From assembly GCA_036490515.1 (NCBI GenBank), contig DASXDU010000005.1, positions 62,001 to 126,000 on the forward strand: a stretch of DNA of 64,000 nucleotides, given 5' to 3'. The notes under the pieces were generated by a model that ran no database searches, was not told where the DNA came from, and was given only the letters and a program-made list of their open reading frames with translations. A program made the position numbers and the translations under genes. This stretch comes from Palsa-1150 sp036490515 (GTDB lineage: Bacteria; Myxococcota_A; Polyangia; Polyangiales; Polyangiaceae). This document shows positions 33,441 to 44,281 of the stretch, in pieces (the first letter of the stretch is position 1; every line of letters starts with the position of its first letter).

Positions 33441-34885
33441 TCGCGGGGGCGCTGGGGGTCGGTCTCGGGGCGGCGCTGGGGGCCGCCTCGGACGCGCGCG
33501 CCTGCGGCGGGTGCTTCCACGGGCCGTCGCAGAATCCGGACGTCATCACCGACCACCGGATGATCTTCCGCGTGTCGCCGCAGCAGACGACGCTCTACGA
33601 CGAGATCGAGTACCAGGGCGACCCGTCGTCCTTCGCGTGGGTGCTGCCCATCAAGGGCCCGGTAACGGTGGGCCTCAGCGCCGACATCGTGTTCTCGGCG
33701 CTCGACACCGCGACGCAGACCTCGATCCAGTCGCCGAACCTCCCGCCCTGCCAGACGTGCTCGTGTGGGGACTTCGGCGCGTCGGGAAGCAGCTCGGGCA
33801 GCAGCAGCGGCGGCGGGAAGTCGGCCGACGCGGGGGCGGTCACGGTCATCTCGCAGCAGGTGGTCGGTCCGTACGAGTCGGTGCAGCTCCAGTCGACCGA
33901 TCCCAACGCGCTCACGGACTGGCTCTCGGCGAACGGCTTCACGGTTCCGAGCGACGTCGACCCGATCATCGCGGCGTACGTGCAGGAGGGCTTCGACTTC
34001 CTCGCGCTCAAGCTGCAGCCGGGGCAGGGGGTGCAGGCGATGCGGCCGGTTCGCGTCACGACGCCGGGCGCGGGGCTCACGCTGCCGCTCCGCATGGTGT
34101 CCGCAGGTACGGGCCCGACCGTCGGCATCACGCTCTGGGTCGTCGGCGACGGCCGGTACGAGGCCGCCAACTTCCCCAACTTCATGATCCAGGCCTCGCA
34201 GCTCGTCTGGGACTGGAACACCGAGAGCAGCAACTACACGACGCTCGTCCAGCAGCAGGAGACCGCCGCCAACGACGCGACCTGGCAGACCGAGAGCTCG
34301 CTCGACCTCTCTCCCTACCAGATCGAGGATCCGGTACTCGCCGACCAGGCCTCGGACGACTACCTGCCGATCGCCGCGAGCGACGCCGGGGCCGGCGACG
34401 ACGGCGGGAGCGCCGCAGGCGAGACCGCGGACCAGGTCCGGCAAGACGACCTCGCGACGCTCTTCCCGGGCGGCACGCAGGGCACCGTCCGCATCACACG
34501 CATGCGCGCGGACCTGTCGCACGCGGCGCTCGCGACGGACCTGAACCTCCAGGCGTCGGCCGACCAGAGCGACGTGTCGAACTTTTACCAGGTGACGCAG
34601 TCGGTGAACGCGCCGACGTGCCCGCCCATCACGAGCTGCCCGCCTTGCAACGGCAGCAGCAGCGGCGGCGTGTCGAGCAGCGGCGCCAGCGGCAGCGGGA
34701 GCAGCGGCGGCATCAACGAAGGCGCGGGCGGCAACACCACGACCAAGACGGTCTCCCCAGGGTCGTCGTCGTTCGGGTGCGCGGCCTCGCCCGAAGGCGG
34801 CAGCGGCGGGTGGCTCGAGGCCGGGCTCGCGGCCTTCGTCGGGCTCGCCTTCGCGCGCAGCCGCCGGCGCCGCCCCCGCCGGTGA
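33425..34885 (+). CDS. DUF2330 protein with MYXO-CTERM tail (copy 2)
   Basis: 486 residues, GTG start after GGAGGTTCGAC. It is nearly the same as the upstream protein through the signal peptide (RWGVIAGALGVGL), CGGCFHGPSQNPDVITDHRM and the whole DUF2330 domain, and differs mainly in the Ser/Gly-rich inserts (GSSSGSSSGGG near residue 120 and a longer one near 415). The tail has FGCAASPEGG, WLEAGLAAFVGLAFA and RSRRRRPRR, again MYXO-CTERM. Both should be exported and sorted together. Tandem duplication in place is clear from the matching start signals. Confidence 0.92.
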   Translation: MRWGVIAGALGVGLGAALGAASDARACGGCFHGPSQNPDVITDHRMIFRVSPQQTTLYDEIEYQGDPSSFAWVLPIKGPVTVGLSADIVFSALDTATQTSIQSPNLPPCQTCSCGDFGASGSSSGSSSGGGKSADAGAVTVISQQVVGPYESVQLQSTDPNALTDWLSANGFTVPSDVDPIIAAYVQEGFDFLALKLQPGQGVQAMRPVRVTTPGAGLTLPLRMVSAGTGPTVGITLWVVGDGRYEAANFPNFMIQASQLVWDWNTESSNYTTLVQQQETAANDATWQTESSLDLSPYQIEDPVLADQASDDYLPIAASDAGAGDDGGSAAGETADQVRQDDLATLFPGGTQGTVRITRMRADLSHAALATDLNLQASADQSDVSNFYQVTQSVNAPTCPPITSCPPCNGSSSGGVSSSGASGSGSSGGINEGAGGNTTTKTVSPGSSSFGCAASPEGGSGGWLEAGLAAFVGLAFARSRRRRPRR

Positions 34886-34895
34886 CGCGCGCCAG

Positions 34896-34910
34896 CGGAG
34901 CGCCGCTCCG
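34896..34910. terminator. Short hairpin between convergent stops
   Basis: CGGAGC-GCC-GCTCCG, a perfect 6-bp stem with a 3-base loop, fills most of the 25-base gap between the DUF2330 gene and the convergent transglycosylase gene. No U-run on either side. Confidence 0.4.
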
Positions 34911-37148
34911 TCAGCGCGCGAGCTCGAGGTCCACGCGCGGCACGCCCGCCTCGCCCTGCGCGAGGTAGCCGTACCGCGCGAGGTTGCCCATGACGCGCGC
35001 CACGTAGTCGCGGGTCTCCTTGAAGGGGATGCGCTCGACGAACTCGTCGACCTGCATACCGGGGGCGCGCGACAGCCAGCGCTCCACCGAGTCGGCGCCG
35101 CCGTTGTACGCCGCGACGGCGAGCGGCACCTGCCCGTGGAACTCGTCGAGGAGCTTGCGCAGCCAGCGGGCCCCGACGCGGATGGCGTAGGGAGGGCTCG
35201 TCAGGCGTGCGTCGTCGCGCGGCAAGGAGAGCTCCTCGGCGACCGGGCGCGCCGTCTCGGGCAGGAGCTGCATGAGCCCGACCGCGTGGGCGTGCGAGAC
35301 GGCGTCCGGGTCGAACGCGCTCTCCTGCCGCATCACGGCCCAGAGAAGCCCGGGGGGCAGCCTCTCGGACGCCTCGGCGGCGTGCACGACGTCGGCGTAC
35401 GGCGAGGGGTACTCGCACTCCCACGCCCAGCGGGTGCGCGGGCCCGGCGCCGCGGCGAAGAGCGCGGACGGAAGGGTCTGGGCGACCTGGAACCGGCGGC
35501 GCGCGCGGCCGAGCTCCCCGTACGCGGCGCAGAGGGCCTCCGGTGCGCGTCCACCCGCGCCCGCGGTGACGGCAGACTCGCGCTCGCGCACGGCGACCTC
35601 CGCGTCGGCGTCGAGGCCCAGGCGATGGAGCATGTCGGCCGGTGGAGGGACGACGACGGCGAGAGGCGCGACGGGCTCGGTGGGGGCCTCGGCGGGATCG
35701 ATGGCCGGGGGTACGGGGGCGCCGGCCTCGGCGAGGCGCGCGCGCGCGACGAGGGCGGGCCACGACAGGGGACGCGAACGCGCGACGTCCGTCCATCGTG
35801 CGAGCGCGTGCGTGCGGTCGCCGTCGCGGAGCGCGCCCAGCGCAGCCATGTCCGCCATGCGCGCGCTCGTGACCGGATCGGCCTCGTCCTCGACCAGGTG
35901 CTCGAAGGTCACGCGCGCGCGCCGCGTCTCGCCGTCGAGGAGCTCGCATAGCGCCCCGTCGCGCCGCGCGTCGCCGGCTTCCTGCCCCGACGCGTGGTCC
36001 TTCACGTACGACGCGAAGCCGCGGCCGCATTCCTTCCACTCGCCGTGGAGCATGCGCAGGTACGGCACGAAGAAGGCGGCCTCCTCGGCCCAGTGGGACC
36101 TGGCGAAGCGGCGCTCGACGTCCTCGTATCCGCGGATCGCGTCGTCGTCGCGGTCGGCGCGGGAGAGGGCGCGCGCGGCGTGGAAGGCGTCCTCGGCGGC
36201 GTTCGGGCCGTTGGTGGCGGCGCACTCCGAGAGGACCTTCGCGGCCTCGAGACCGCGGCCCCGCGCGTGGAAGAGCGCGGTGCCCCGCGCGCGCATGCGA
36301 TCGAGGTTGCCGAGCGTCGCCGCTCCCGGCGCACCGGCCGCGAGATCGAGGGCGTGAAGAGCGTCGTCGGTGCGTCCGGCGTCGGAGAGGACGTGCGCGC
36401 GAAGGACGAGCTCCTGCGCCGTCAGCGGGTGGGCCGCGTCGACCCGCGCGACGAGCGCGAGGGCCTCGGCTGCCGCCGGCAGATCGGCGCCTTGCGTCGC
36501 GAGCCAGCGAGCGTCGGCGCGCTCGGTGTCGCCCGGAGGATCCCCCGTGCGGACGCGCAGCGCGCGGGCCTCGGCCTCCTCCGCACGCGTGCGCTTGTCG
36601 GCCCCGAGGACCCGCTCGGCCGCGGCGCGCGCGTGCTTCGGGTCCTTGGCCTTCTCGTAGGCGCGCGCAGCGTCGAGCTGCGCGTGCGGCGTCGACCGCG
36701 CGGAGAACCATGCCGCGGCCTCCTCGAAGGGACCGGCGTCGAGCATCGCCTCGTGGCGCCGGCGGGCAACGTCGTCTCCGAGGAGCGGAAGTGCCGTCTC
36801 GAGGCCCTCGAGGAGCGGGAGCGCGACGGCGGGCTCGCCGCGAAACAGCGCCACGCGCGCACGGACGTAGCGCACCTCGGGACGCGCGCGTTCGCCCTCC
36901 GGCAGCGCACCGAGCGTGCGCCACGCCGCGTCCCACTGCTCGTCGCGCACGAGCGACGGCCAGGGAGCCGTCGCGCCGGCCTGGGCCTCGGCCGTCTCGG
37001 CCTCGAGCCCCGCATCCATCGCGGCAGACGGCGCCGTCGACGGCGCGGCCGCTGCGGTCGAGGTCCCGTCCTCGCGGTGCGCGCAGGCGGCGAGCGACGC
37101 GACGAGCGCGAGCGCCACGAGCGCCACGACGGGGTCACGTCCAGACAT
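34911..37148 (-). CDS. Lytic murein transglycosylase (Slt type), lipoprotein
   Basis: 745 residues from ATG 37148, preceded by GGAGGTGGAGGC; a GTG four codons upstream is possible. The signal peptide ends in lipobox LAAC. Residues to about 560 are superhelical TPR-like repeats. The C-terminal SLT domain has the catalytic Glu in LLWAVMRQESAFDP, then HAVGLMQLLPETA, LAVAAYNGG and IPFKETRDYVARVMGN, all hallmarks of the Slt70 family. It cleaves glycan strands of peptidoglycan to 1,6-anhydro products at the cell wall. Its first codons overlap the end of the DNA methyltransferase gene by 14 bases. Confidence 0.95.
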   Translation of the reverse strand: MSGRDPVVALVALALVASLAACAHREDGTSTAAAAPSTAPSAAMDAGLEAETAEAQAGATAPWPSLVRDEQWDAAWRTLGALPEGERARPEVRYVRARVALFRGEPAVALPLLEGLETALPLLGDDVARRRHEAMLDAGPFEEAAAWFSARSTPHAQLDAARAYEKAKDPKHARAAAERVLGADKRTRAEEAEARALRVRTGDPPGDTERADARWLATQGADLPAAAEALALVARVDAAHPLTAQELVLRAHVLSDAGRTDDALHALDLAAGAPGAATLGNLDRMRARGTALFHARGRGLEAAKVLSECAATNGPNAAEDAFHAARALSRADRDDDAIRGYEDVERRFARSHWAEEAAFFVPYLRMLHGEWKECGRGFASYVKDHASGQEAGDARRDGALCELLDGETRRARVTFEHLVEDEADPVTSARMADMAALGALRDGDRTHALARWTDVARSRPLSWPALVARARLAEAGAPVPPAIDPAEAPTEPVAPLAVVVPPPADMLHRLGLDADAEVAVRERESAVTAGAGGRAPEALCAAYGELGRARRRFQVAQTLPSALFAAAPGPRTRWAWECEYPSPYADVVHAAEASERLPPGLLWAVMRQESAFDPDAVSHAHAVGLMQLLPETARPVAEELSLPRDDARLTSPPYAIRVGARWLRKLLDEFHGQVPLAVAAYNGGADSVERWLSRAPGMQVDEFVERIPFKETRDYVARVMGNLARYGYLAQGEAGVPRVDLELAR

Positions 37149-38352
37149 GGAAGCCTCCACCTCCCTTCCACCCGAACGCCCGGGTCACGCCGGTTGCGTC
37201 CTGGCCGTCCACGACGCGCCGCAGACGCGGCAGGCAGAGCGTGTCGACGTGGTCGCCCCGTTCGACACCCACCCAGCGGCGCCCCATCTTGTGCGCCACC
37301 GCTGCCGACGTGCCGCTGCCGAGGAAGGGGTCGAGCACCCAGTCGCCGGGGTCGGTCGCGAGCTCGAGGACGCGCGCGAGGAGGCGCTCGGGCTTCTTGT
37401 TGCGCACGAAGCGGGCGCCCCCCTCCCGCGCGATGCCCTGGAAGGGAACGTCGTCCCAGACGTTCGTGAGCGGCTCGACGAGGACGCGCCGGCCGTCGTG
37501 CTCGCGCGTCTTGTCGGCCAGGAAGAGGATGCGGTTGCCGCCGCGAAGGAGGAGGTTCTTGCGGCCCTCGCGTTCGAGCCGGAAGACGCGACCGGGTGCG
37601 GCGCGGGAGCGGTCGATGAGCGCGCGCGCGGCACGGCCCACCGCCTCGTACCGTGGCTGCGCGAAGCGCACGACGTGCCCGGCGTGGTCGATCGCGAAGC
37701 GCTCGATGGCCGCGCGGGTGGGGCGTCCCCCGAGCGCGCGCCGCGCGTGTGCCGCGAGCGGGACGAAGCGCCAGGCGTCCTGCGCGTCGGACGGGTTCTC
37801 AAGCCACGTGGCGTACGCGTCGTCGTACCCGGCCCGCTCGCGGACGACCGCATTGCAACGCCAGCGCGCGCGGTCCTTCGCGTAGACGAGGACGAAGTCC
37901 GTGACGTTCACCGGTCCCCGGTTGATCGCCTTGTGGCCCGTGGCCGCGCTGCGGACGACCGTGACGGTCGACACGCGCTGCTCCCGGCCGAAAACGTCGT
38001 CGAGGGCGAGCTGCAGGGGCCCGAGCTCGGTGTCGTCGATCTCGACGAAGACGGCGCCGTCGTCGGCGAGGAGCGGATGCAAGGCCTCGAGTCGTTCGCG
38101 CATGGTGGCGAGCCACTGCGCGGGCGAGAGGGCGTCGTCGTAGTGCTCGAAGCGACGGCCCGAGTTGAAGGGAGGGTCGAGGTACGCGCACCGGAAGCGC
38201 CCCGCGAACCCGGCGCGCGCGAGGCGCGTCATGACGTCGAGGTTCTCCCCGTGGACCACGACGTTGGGGCTCCGCGCGTCGCCGTGTGAACGCGAGCGGT
38301 CGCGCGCGAAGAGCGCTGCGCCGTCGGTCCGCGCCGTGGCCGCCGTCCTCAT
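37135..38352 (-). CDS. Orphan beta-class DNA methyltransferase (N6-adenine or N4-cytosine)
   Basis: 405 residues from ATG 38352. Catalytic motif DPPFNSGRRFEHYDD (motif IV, DPPF) comes first, near residue 57, and the SAM-binding motif DPFLGSGTSAAVAHKMGRRWVGVE (motif I) comes last, near residue 350. That order defines the beta class, as in type III Mod subunits. VVHGENLDVM opens the domain. No restriction nuclease or second R-M gene is present. It is followed with overlap by a peptidoglycan hydrolase, so it looks like a solitary methyltransferase in a housekeeping setting. Recognition sequence is unknown. A TATCGT box seven bases before the ATG suggests its own leaderless transcript. Confidence 0.9.
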   Translation of the reverse strand: MRTAATARTDGAALFARDRSRSHGDARSPNVVVHGENLDVMTRLARAGFAGRFRCAYLDPPFNSGRRFEHYDDALSPAQWLATMRERLEALHPLLADDGAVFVEIDDTELGPLQLALDDVFGREQRVSTVTVVRSAATGHKAINRGPVNVTDFVLVYAKDRARWRCNAVVRERAGYDDAYATWLENPSDAQDAWRFVPLAAHARRALGGRPTRAAIERFAIDHAGHVVRFAQPRYEAVGRAARALIDRSRAAPGRVFRLEREGRKNLLLRGGNRILFLADKTREHDGRRVLVEPLTNVWDDVPFQGIAREGGARFVRNKKPERLLARVLELATDPGDWVLDPFLGSGTSAAVAHKMGRRWVGVERGDHVDTLCLPRLRRVVDGQDATGVTRAFGWKGGGGFHVWT

Positions 38353-38359
38353 CGGCGAC

Positions 38360-38365
38360 ACGATA
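38360..38365 (-). promoter_or_regulatory. -10 box, leaderless pattern, methyltransferase gene
   Basis: TATCGT on the minus strand, seven bases before the ATG at 38352, in the 23-base gap after the TPR gene. No Shine-Dalgarno is present. Confidence 0.4.
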
Positions 38366-38375
38366 GCAGCGTCGC

Positions 38376-39395
38376 TCAGCCCGCCTTCTTCTTCGTGCGC
38401 GCGAGGACGGCATGCGCACGGTCGCGCTCGAGGCCCAGGGGATCGCCCGCGGCGGCGCTCGCGCGATAGGGCTGCTCGGGCGTCGGGGGGCGGCTCACCC
38501 GCATCGCGACGACCCGCTCGCATGCGAGGCGCGCGCCCGCAGAGTCGCCCAGGCGCAGGCGCACCTCCGCCAGGTCGACGAGGGGCCCGGCAGTGGCCGG
38601 GTGGCTCTCGCCGAGCACGGCGTCGTAGTCGATGACGGTCTGCTCGAGCGCGCGGAGCGCCTCCGGGTCGCGACCCGCCCGGGCGAGGGCCTCGCCGAGG
38701 AGCCCGAGGAAGAACGCCTCCGCGAACTCGCCGGGAGACTCCCGCTCGACCAGCGCGTGCGCGGACGCGAAGCACCGCGCGGCACGCTCGGTGTCCCCTT
38801 GCCGCAGACGCGACGCACCGAAGCTCCCGAGCCATCGAACGTCCGCCGGCTCGAGAGCCTCGAACGGAATGCGCGCGAGCGCGTCCGCCGCCTCCGCCTC
38901 GTTGCCGGCGCTCGCCTCCACGCGCGCGAGGGTCCGCTCGACGGCCGCGCGAAGGGACGAGTCGCCCCGGGCCATGCGTCGCGCCTGGTCGAGGTGCGCC
39001 AGCGCACGTGCATGCCGGCCGCGCGCGTTCTCGAACATCGCGGCCCCCGCGAGGACGTTGGCGATCTCGGCGTGCGGGACGGGCGACCACCGCTCGACGA
39101 TGCCGAGGGCGCGGTCGACGAGCGGTGCCGCGTCGTCGAGGCGCTTCTGTCCGAGGAGAGCCTGCGCGAGCGCGTTCACGTGGAGCGCAGTCCGCCAGTG
39201 GTCCGGGCCGAAGCGCGCCTCGGCGATGCGGAGCGTGGCACGGAAGCAGGCCTCGGCCTCGTCGTAGCGGCCGTCGGCCATCGCGGCGTTCGCCCGGCGC
39301 CACGTGACGACGATGTCACGGCCTCCCTGGCGCGAGGCGGACAGCGCGCCGATCGCCGCCATGACGACGCTGACGAAGAGGATCTCGGGTCCCAT
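38376..39395 (-). CDS. Membrane-anchored TPR protein
   Basis: 339 residues from ATG 39395 (MGPEILFVSVVMAAIGAL, a short N-terminal membrane helix). Several TPR-like helix pairs follow: MADGRYDEAEACFRATLRIAEARFG with the GPDHWRTALHVNALAQAL segment, RHARALAHLDQARRMARGD, and DPEALRALEQTVIDYDAVLG followed by SHPATAGPLVDLAEVRL. The HP-x-T-A and GPDH segments are typical of the kinesin-light-chain-like TPR class. It ends in a basic tail (RTKKKAG). A scaffold or adaptor role is likely; no partner is known. It precedes the methyltransferase gene. Confidence 0.85.
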   Translation of the reverse strand: MGPEILFVSVVMAAIGALSASRQGGRDIVVTWRRANAAMADGRYDEAEACFRATLRIAEARFGPDHWRTALHVNALAQALLGQKRLDDAAPLVDRALGIVERWSPVPHAEIANVLAGAAMFENARGRHARALAHLDQARRMARGDSSLRAAVERTLARVEASAGNEAEAADALARIPFEALEPADVRWLGSFGASRLRQGDTERAARCFASAHALVERESPGEFAEAFFLGLLGEALARAGRDPEALRALEQTVIDYDAVLGESHPATAGPLVDLAEVRLRLGDSAGARLACERVVAMRVSRPPTPEQPYRASAAAGDPLGLERDRAHAVLARTKKKAG

Positions 39396-39504
39396 GCTGC
39401 GCGTGGACCGCCGAGGGGCTGCCACGGGATCATTATGGGCCCGTGGCGGGCGCGGACCAGCCGCGCGAGCGAGACGAACGCCTTCCCTCGCGGGTGGAGT
39501 GCGA

Positions 39505-39510
39505 TACGCT
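39505..39510 (+). promoter_or_regulatory. -10 box, leaderless pattern, Pro-rich lipoprotein
   Basis: TACGCT, then seven bases, then the ATG at 39518, with no Shine-Dalgarno. The 122-base divergent spacer also holds CATAAT on the minus strand (39432-39437), a fair -10 box for the TPR gene. Confidence 0.4.
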
Positions 39511-39517
39511 CGAGCCG

Positions 39518-39979
39518 ATGCGAAGGGGAAAGGTCGTGCCGGCCGTTGCGGTCGTGTGCGCTGCGTGGGCATCGTCGGGCTGCAACCCGCACAAGTCGGA
39601 GGGGACGGCCCCTTCGTCGACCGCGTCGAGCCCGCCGGCGGCGAGCATCGCGCCGTCTCCCGCGCCGCCTCCCGACGTGCCCGCCCTCCCCGCGCCCTCG
39701 GTCGCCCCGCTTCAGGGCCGCCCGGGAGGCCCCGTCGGGCCTGGCCCCCGTCCGCCTGGCAGCGGCCACGGTCCCGGCCCTGCGGCTCCCGGCCCGGGCC
39801 CCGGCACGCCAGGCGCTGCCCCATGGCCGACGGGCTTCCCGTCGGGCCTGCCGTCCGGTTTCCCGCAGATGCCGCCGCTCCCGAGCGGTCTGCCCCCCAT
39901 CCCGTCGGGGATCCCCACGACCTTCCCGAGCGGCTGGCCGCAGGGCATCCCGAGCGCCTGGCCCGGCCAGCCTCACTGA
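39518..39979 (+). CDS. Pro/Gly-rich lipoprotein
   Basis: 153 residues. The signal peptide ends in lipobox SSGC. The mature protein has no globular domain: a Ser/Thr/Pro/Ala linker, then PGxGP-type repeats (GPGPRPPGSGHGPGP), then repeated PSG-(L/F/W/I)-P units (FPSGLPSGFPQMPPL, PSGLPPIPSG). It would form an extended, wall-spanning or surface-coating segment. No function is known. The next gene, a Ser/Thr kinase, is on the same strand 48 bases on. Confidence 0.7.
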   Translation: MRRGKVVPAVAVVCAAWASSGCNPHKSEGTAPSSTASSPPAASIAPSPAPPPDVPALPAPSVAPLQGRPGGPVGPGPRPPGSGHGPGPAAPGPGPGTPGAAPWPTGFPSGLPSGFPQMPPLPSGLPPIPSGIPTTFPSGWPQGIPSAWPGQPH

Positions 39980-40027
39980 CGCGGACTTGACCGTCCCCCG
40001 GCGGCGAGCGATGAAGCCCGGGCCCGC

Positions 40028-41329
40028 ATGTCGGCCGCAGCCACCTCGCCCACGCCGCTGCCGCGAAGCTTCGGGCGGTACGCCCTCTTCGACTTCATCG
40101 GCAAGGGGGGGATGGCCGAGATCTACCTCGCCCGGCAGAAGACCGAGCTCGGAGCGTCCCGCCTCTGCGTCGTGAAGCAGATCCTCCCCGGCCTCGCGGG
40201 GGATCCGAAGTTCAGCGAGATGCTCGTGCACGAGGCGAAGCTCGCGGCGCGGTTGAATCATGCCAACGTGGTCCAGGTCTCCGACCTCGGGCGCGAGGAC
40301 GGCCGGCTCTTCATCGCGATGGAGTACGTCGAGGGCTTCGACCTGAACGACCTGCTGCGCCGCTGCTCGCGCGCGAAGGTCCCGCTGCCCTTCGAGCTCG
40401 GTGTTCACGTCGTGCGCGAATCGCTGCGGGGGCTCGACTACGCCCACCGTCGCACGGACGACGACGGGCGATCGCTCGGCATCGTCCACCGCGACGTCTC
40501 GCCGTCGAACCTGCTTGTCTCCTTCGAGGGTGAGGTGAAGGTTTGCGACTTCGGCATCGCGCACGCGAACGACATGCTCGCTTCGGGCGATTCCGCGCAC
40601 GAGCTCGACGAGGCCATCAAGGGCAAGGCCGGCTACATGAGCCCGGAGCACGCCGCCGGGCAGCCGATCGACGCCCGCGCCGACGTGTTTGCGGCGGGCG
40701 TCGTGCTCTGGGAGCTGGCCGCGGGCCGGCGCCTCTACCGCCCCGGCGAGGGCCGCGACGGCCTCCTCGAGCAGGCGCGGCGCGCGGAGGTGCCGCCGCT
40801 CCCGGCGCAGGGTCTGCCCGACAGCGAGGCCCTCGCGGCCATCGTGCGCAAGGCGCTCGCGCGCGACCGCGACGAGCGGTTTCCGTCCGCCGCCGCGATG
40901 CTGCGCGAGCTCGAAGGGTACGCGGCCAGCGCGCGGCTGATGACGAGCCCCCTGCAGCTGGGGGACTGGCTCGAGAAGACGTTCGGCGCGGAGATCCTGG
41001 CGAAGCGGCGGGCGCGCGAGCGCGCGGCGGCGGCCCTCGAAAGGGGAGCGCCGGCCGTCGTCCAGGCGATCGCGCCGCCCGGGCCGCCGTCGAGCGGTCA
41101 GGCGTTCCGCATCGACGTCGAGCCGCCGTCGACCGGGGTGCTCCCGCCCTCGTCGCCCTCGTCGCCTGCGCCCCTGGCGGGCCTTCCTCCCGCGCCTCCG
41201 CTCCCCATCGTGAACGCGCTCGCGCCTCCCAGGCGCGCGCGACGCGCGATCCTCGTGGTGTCCCTGGTTCTCATCGTCGTGGTGGCAGCACTCTGCGCGG
41301 TCGCCGTACGCGTCCTCCACCTGCGCTAG
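40028..41329 (+). CDS. Transmembrane Ser/Thr protein kinase (PknB-like)
   Basis: 433 residues. Kinase domain about residues 18-290: glycine loop IGKGGMAEIYLAR, VVKQ lysine, MEYVEGFDLNDLL hinge, catalytic loop HRDVSPSN with Asp156, DFG near 174, and GKAGYMSPEHAAG activation segment. HRDVSPSN in place of HRDLKPEN is common in myxobacterial kinases and keeps the catalytic Asp and Asn. A Pro/Ser-rich linker leads to one membrane helix near the C-terminus (ILVVSLVLIVVVAALCAVAV) with almost no exported part, so it is anchored but has no extracellular sensor domain. Targets are unknown. Confidence 0.95.
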   Translation: MSAAATSPTPLPRSFGRYALFDFIGKGGMAEIYLARQKTELGASRLCVVKQILPGLAGDPKFSEMLVHEAKLAARLNHANVVQVSDLGREDGRLFIAMEYVEGFDLNDLLRRCSRAKVPLPFELGVHVVRESLRGLDYAHRRTDDDGRSLGIVHRDVSPSNLLVSFEGEVKVCDFGIAHANDMLASGDSAHELDEAIKGKAGYMSPEHAAGQPIDARADVFAAGVVLWELAAGRRLYRPGEGRDGLLEQARRAEVPPLPAQGLPDSEALAAIVRKALARDRDERFPSAAAMLRELEGYAASARLMTSPLQLGDWLEKTFGAEILAKRRARERAAAALERGAPAVVQAIAPPGPPSSGQAFRIDVEPPSTGVLPPSSPSSPAPLAGLPPAPPLPIVNALAPPRRARRAILVVSLVLIVVVAALCAVAVRVLHLR

Positions 41330-41368
41330 GCACGCTCGGTGATTCTCGGTGATCGAGGAGGGCCCCAC

Positions 41369-43611
<2,243 letters not shown>

Positions 43612-43615
<4 letters not shown>

Positions 43616-44223
43616 GCGCGTCATCGGGGATGAGCACCCGCGCGTGGGTACCGCCGCCGCTCACGACGCGGATCTTCACGGAGCGGCTGACGCTGCGGCC
43701 TCCGCGGACGACCGACGTCACCGGGCTCCGGCGCGCGCTCCGCACCAACACCGAGCACCTTCGACCGTGGAGCGTGGCGCCGACGCCCGGAGACGACCCG
43801 GCGTCCCTCGCGTCGGTGTCGCGCACGATCCTGCGGAACCGGCGCGAGTGGAAGCGCGGCCAGGCGTACGTGCTCATGCTCACTGCGCGCGGGGACGAGG
43901 ACCACATCATCGGCCGCATCGCGCTGGGCGGTGTGCTGCTCGGCGCATTCCAGAACGCCTATGTGGGCTACTGGATCGACGCCGAGCACCAGGGAAACGG
44001 CCTGATGACGGAAGCGGTGCGCGCCGCGACGACCTTCGCGTTCCGAACGGTCGGGCTTCACCGGCTCCAAGCAGCAGTCATGCCGCGCAACTCGGGGAGC
44101 CAGCGTGTTCTGGAGAAGGTCGGCTTCCGGCGCGAAGGCGCAGCCCTGCGCTACCTGTGCATTGCCGGCGAGTGGGAGGACCATCTGATCTTCGCGGTGA
44201 CGGCCGAGGAGTGGCGGGAGTAG
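43612..44223 (+). CDS. GNAT acetyltransferase (RimJ/RimL type)
   Basis: 203 residues; the ATG overlaps the priA stop. TERLTLRPPRTTDVTGL is the usual opening of RimJ/RimL enzymes; acetyl-CoA binding is marked by GYWIDAEHQGNGLMTEAV and the C-terminal motif RNSGSQRVLEKVGFRREGALRY-like segment. Such enzymes acetylate N-termini (for example of ribosomal proteins S5, S18, L12) or small amines. The exact substrate cannot be told. Confidence 0.93.
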
Positions 44224-44281
44224 GCCGCGCGCTCTACACACCCGGGCTGCTCGGGCCGCGGCGGGTGGCGCGGGCATTCCC

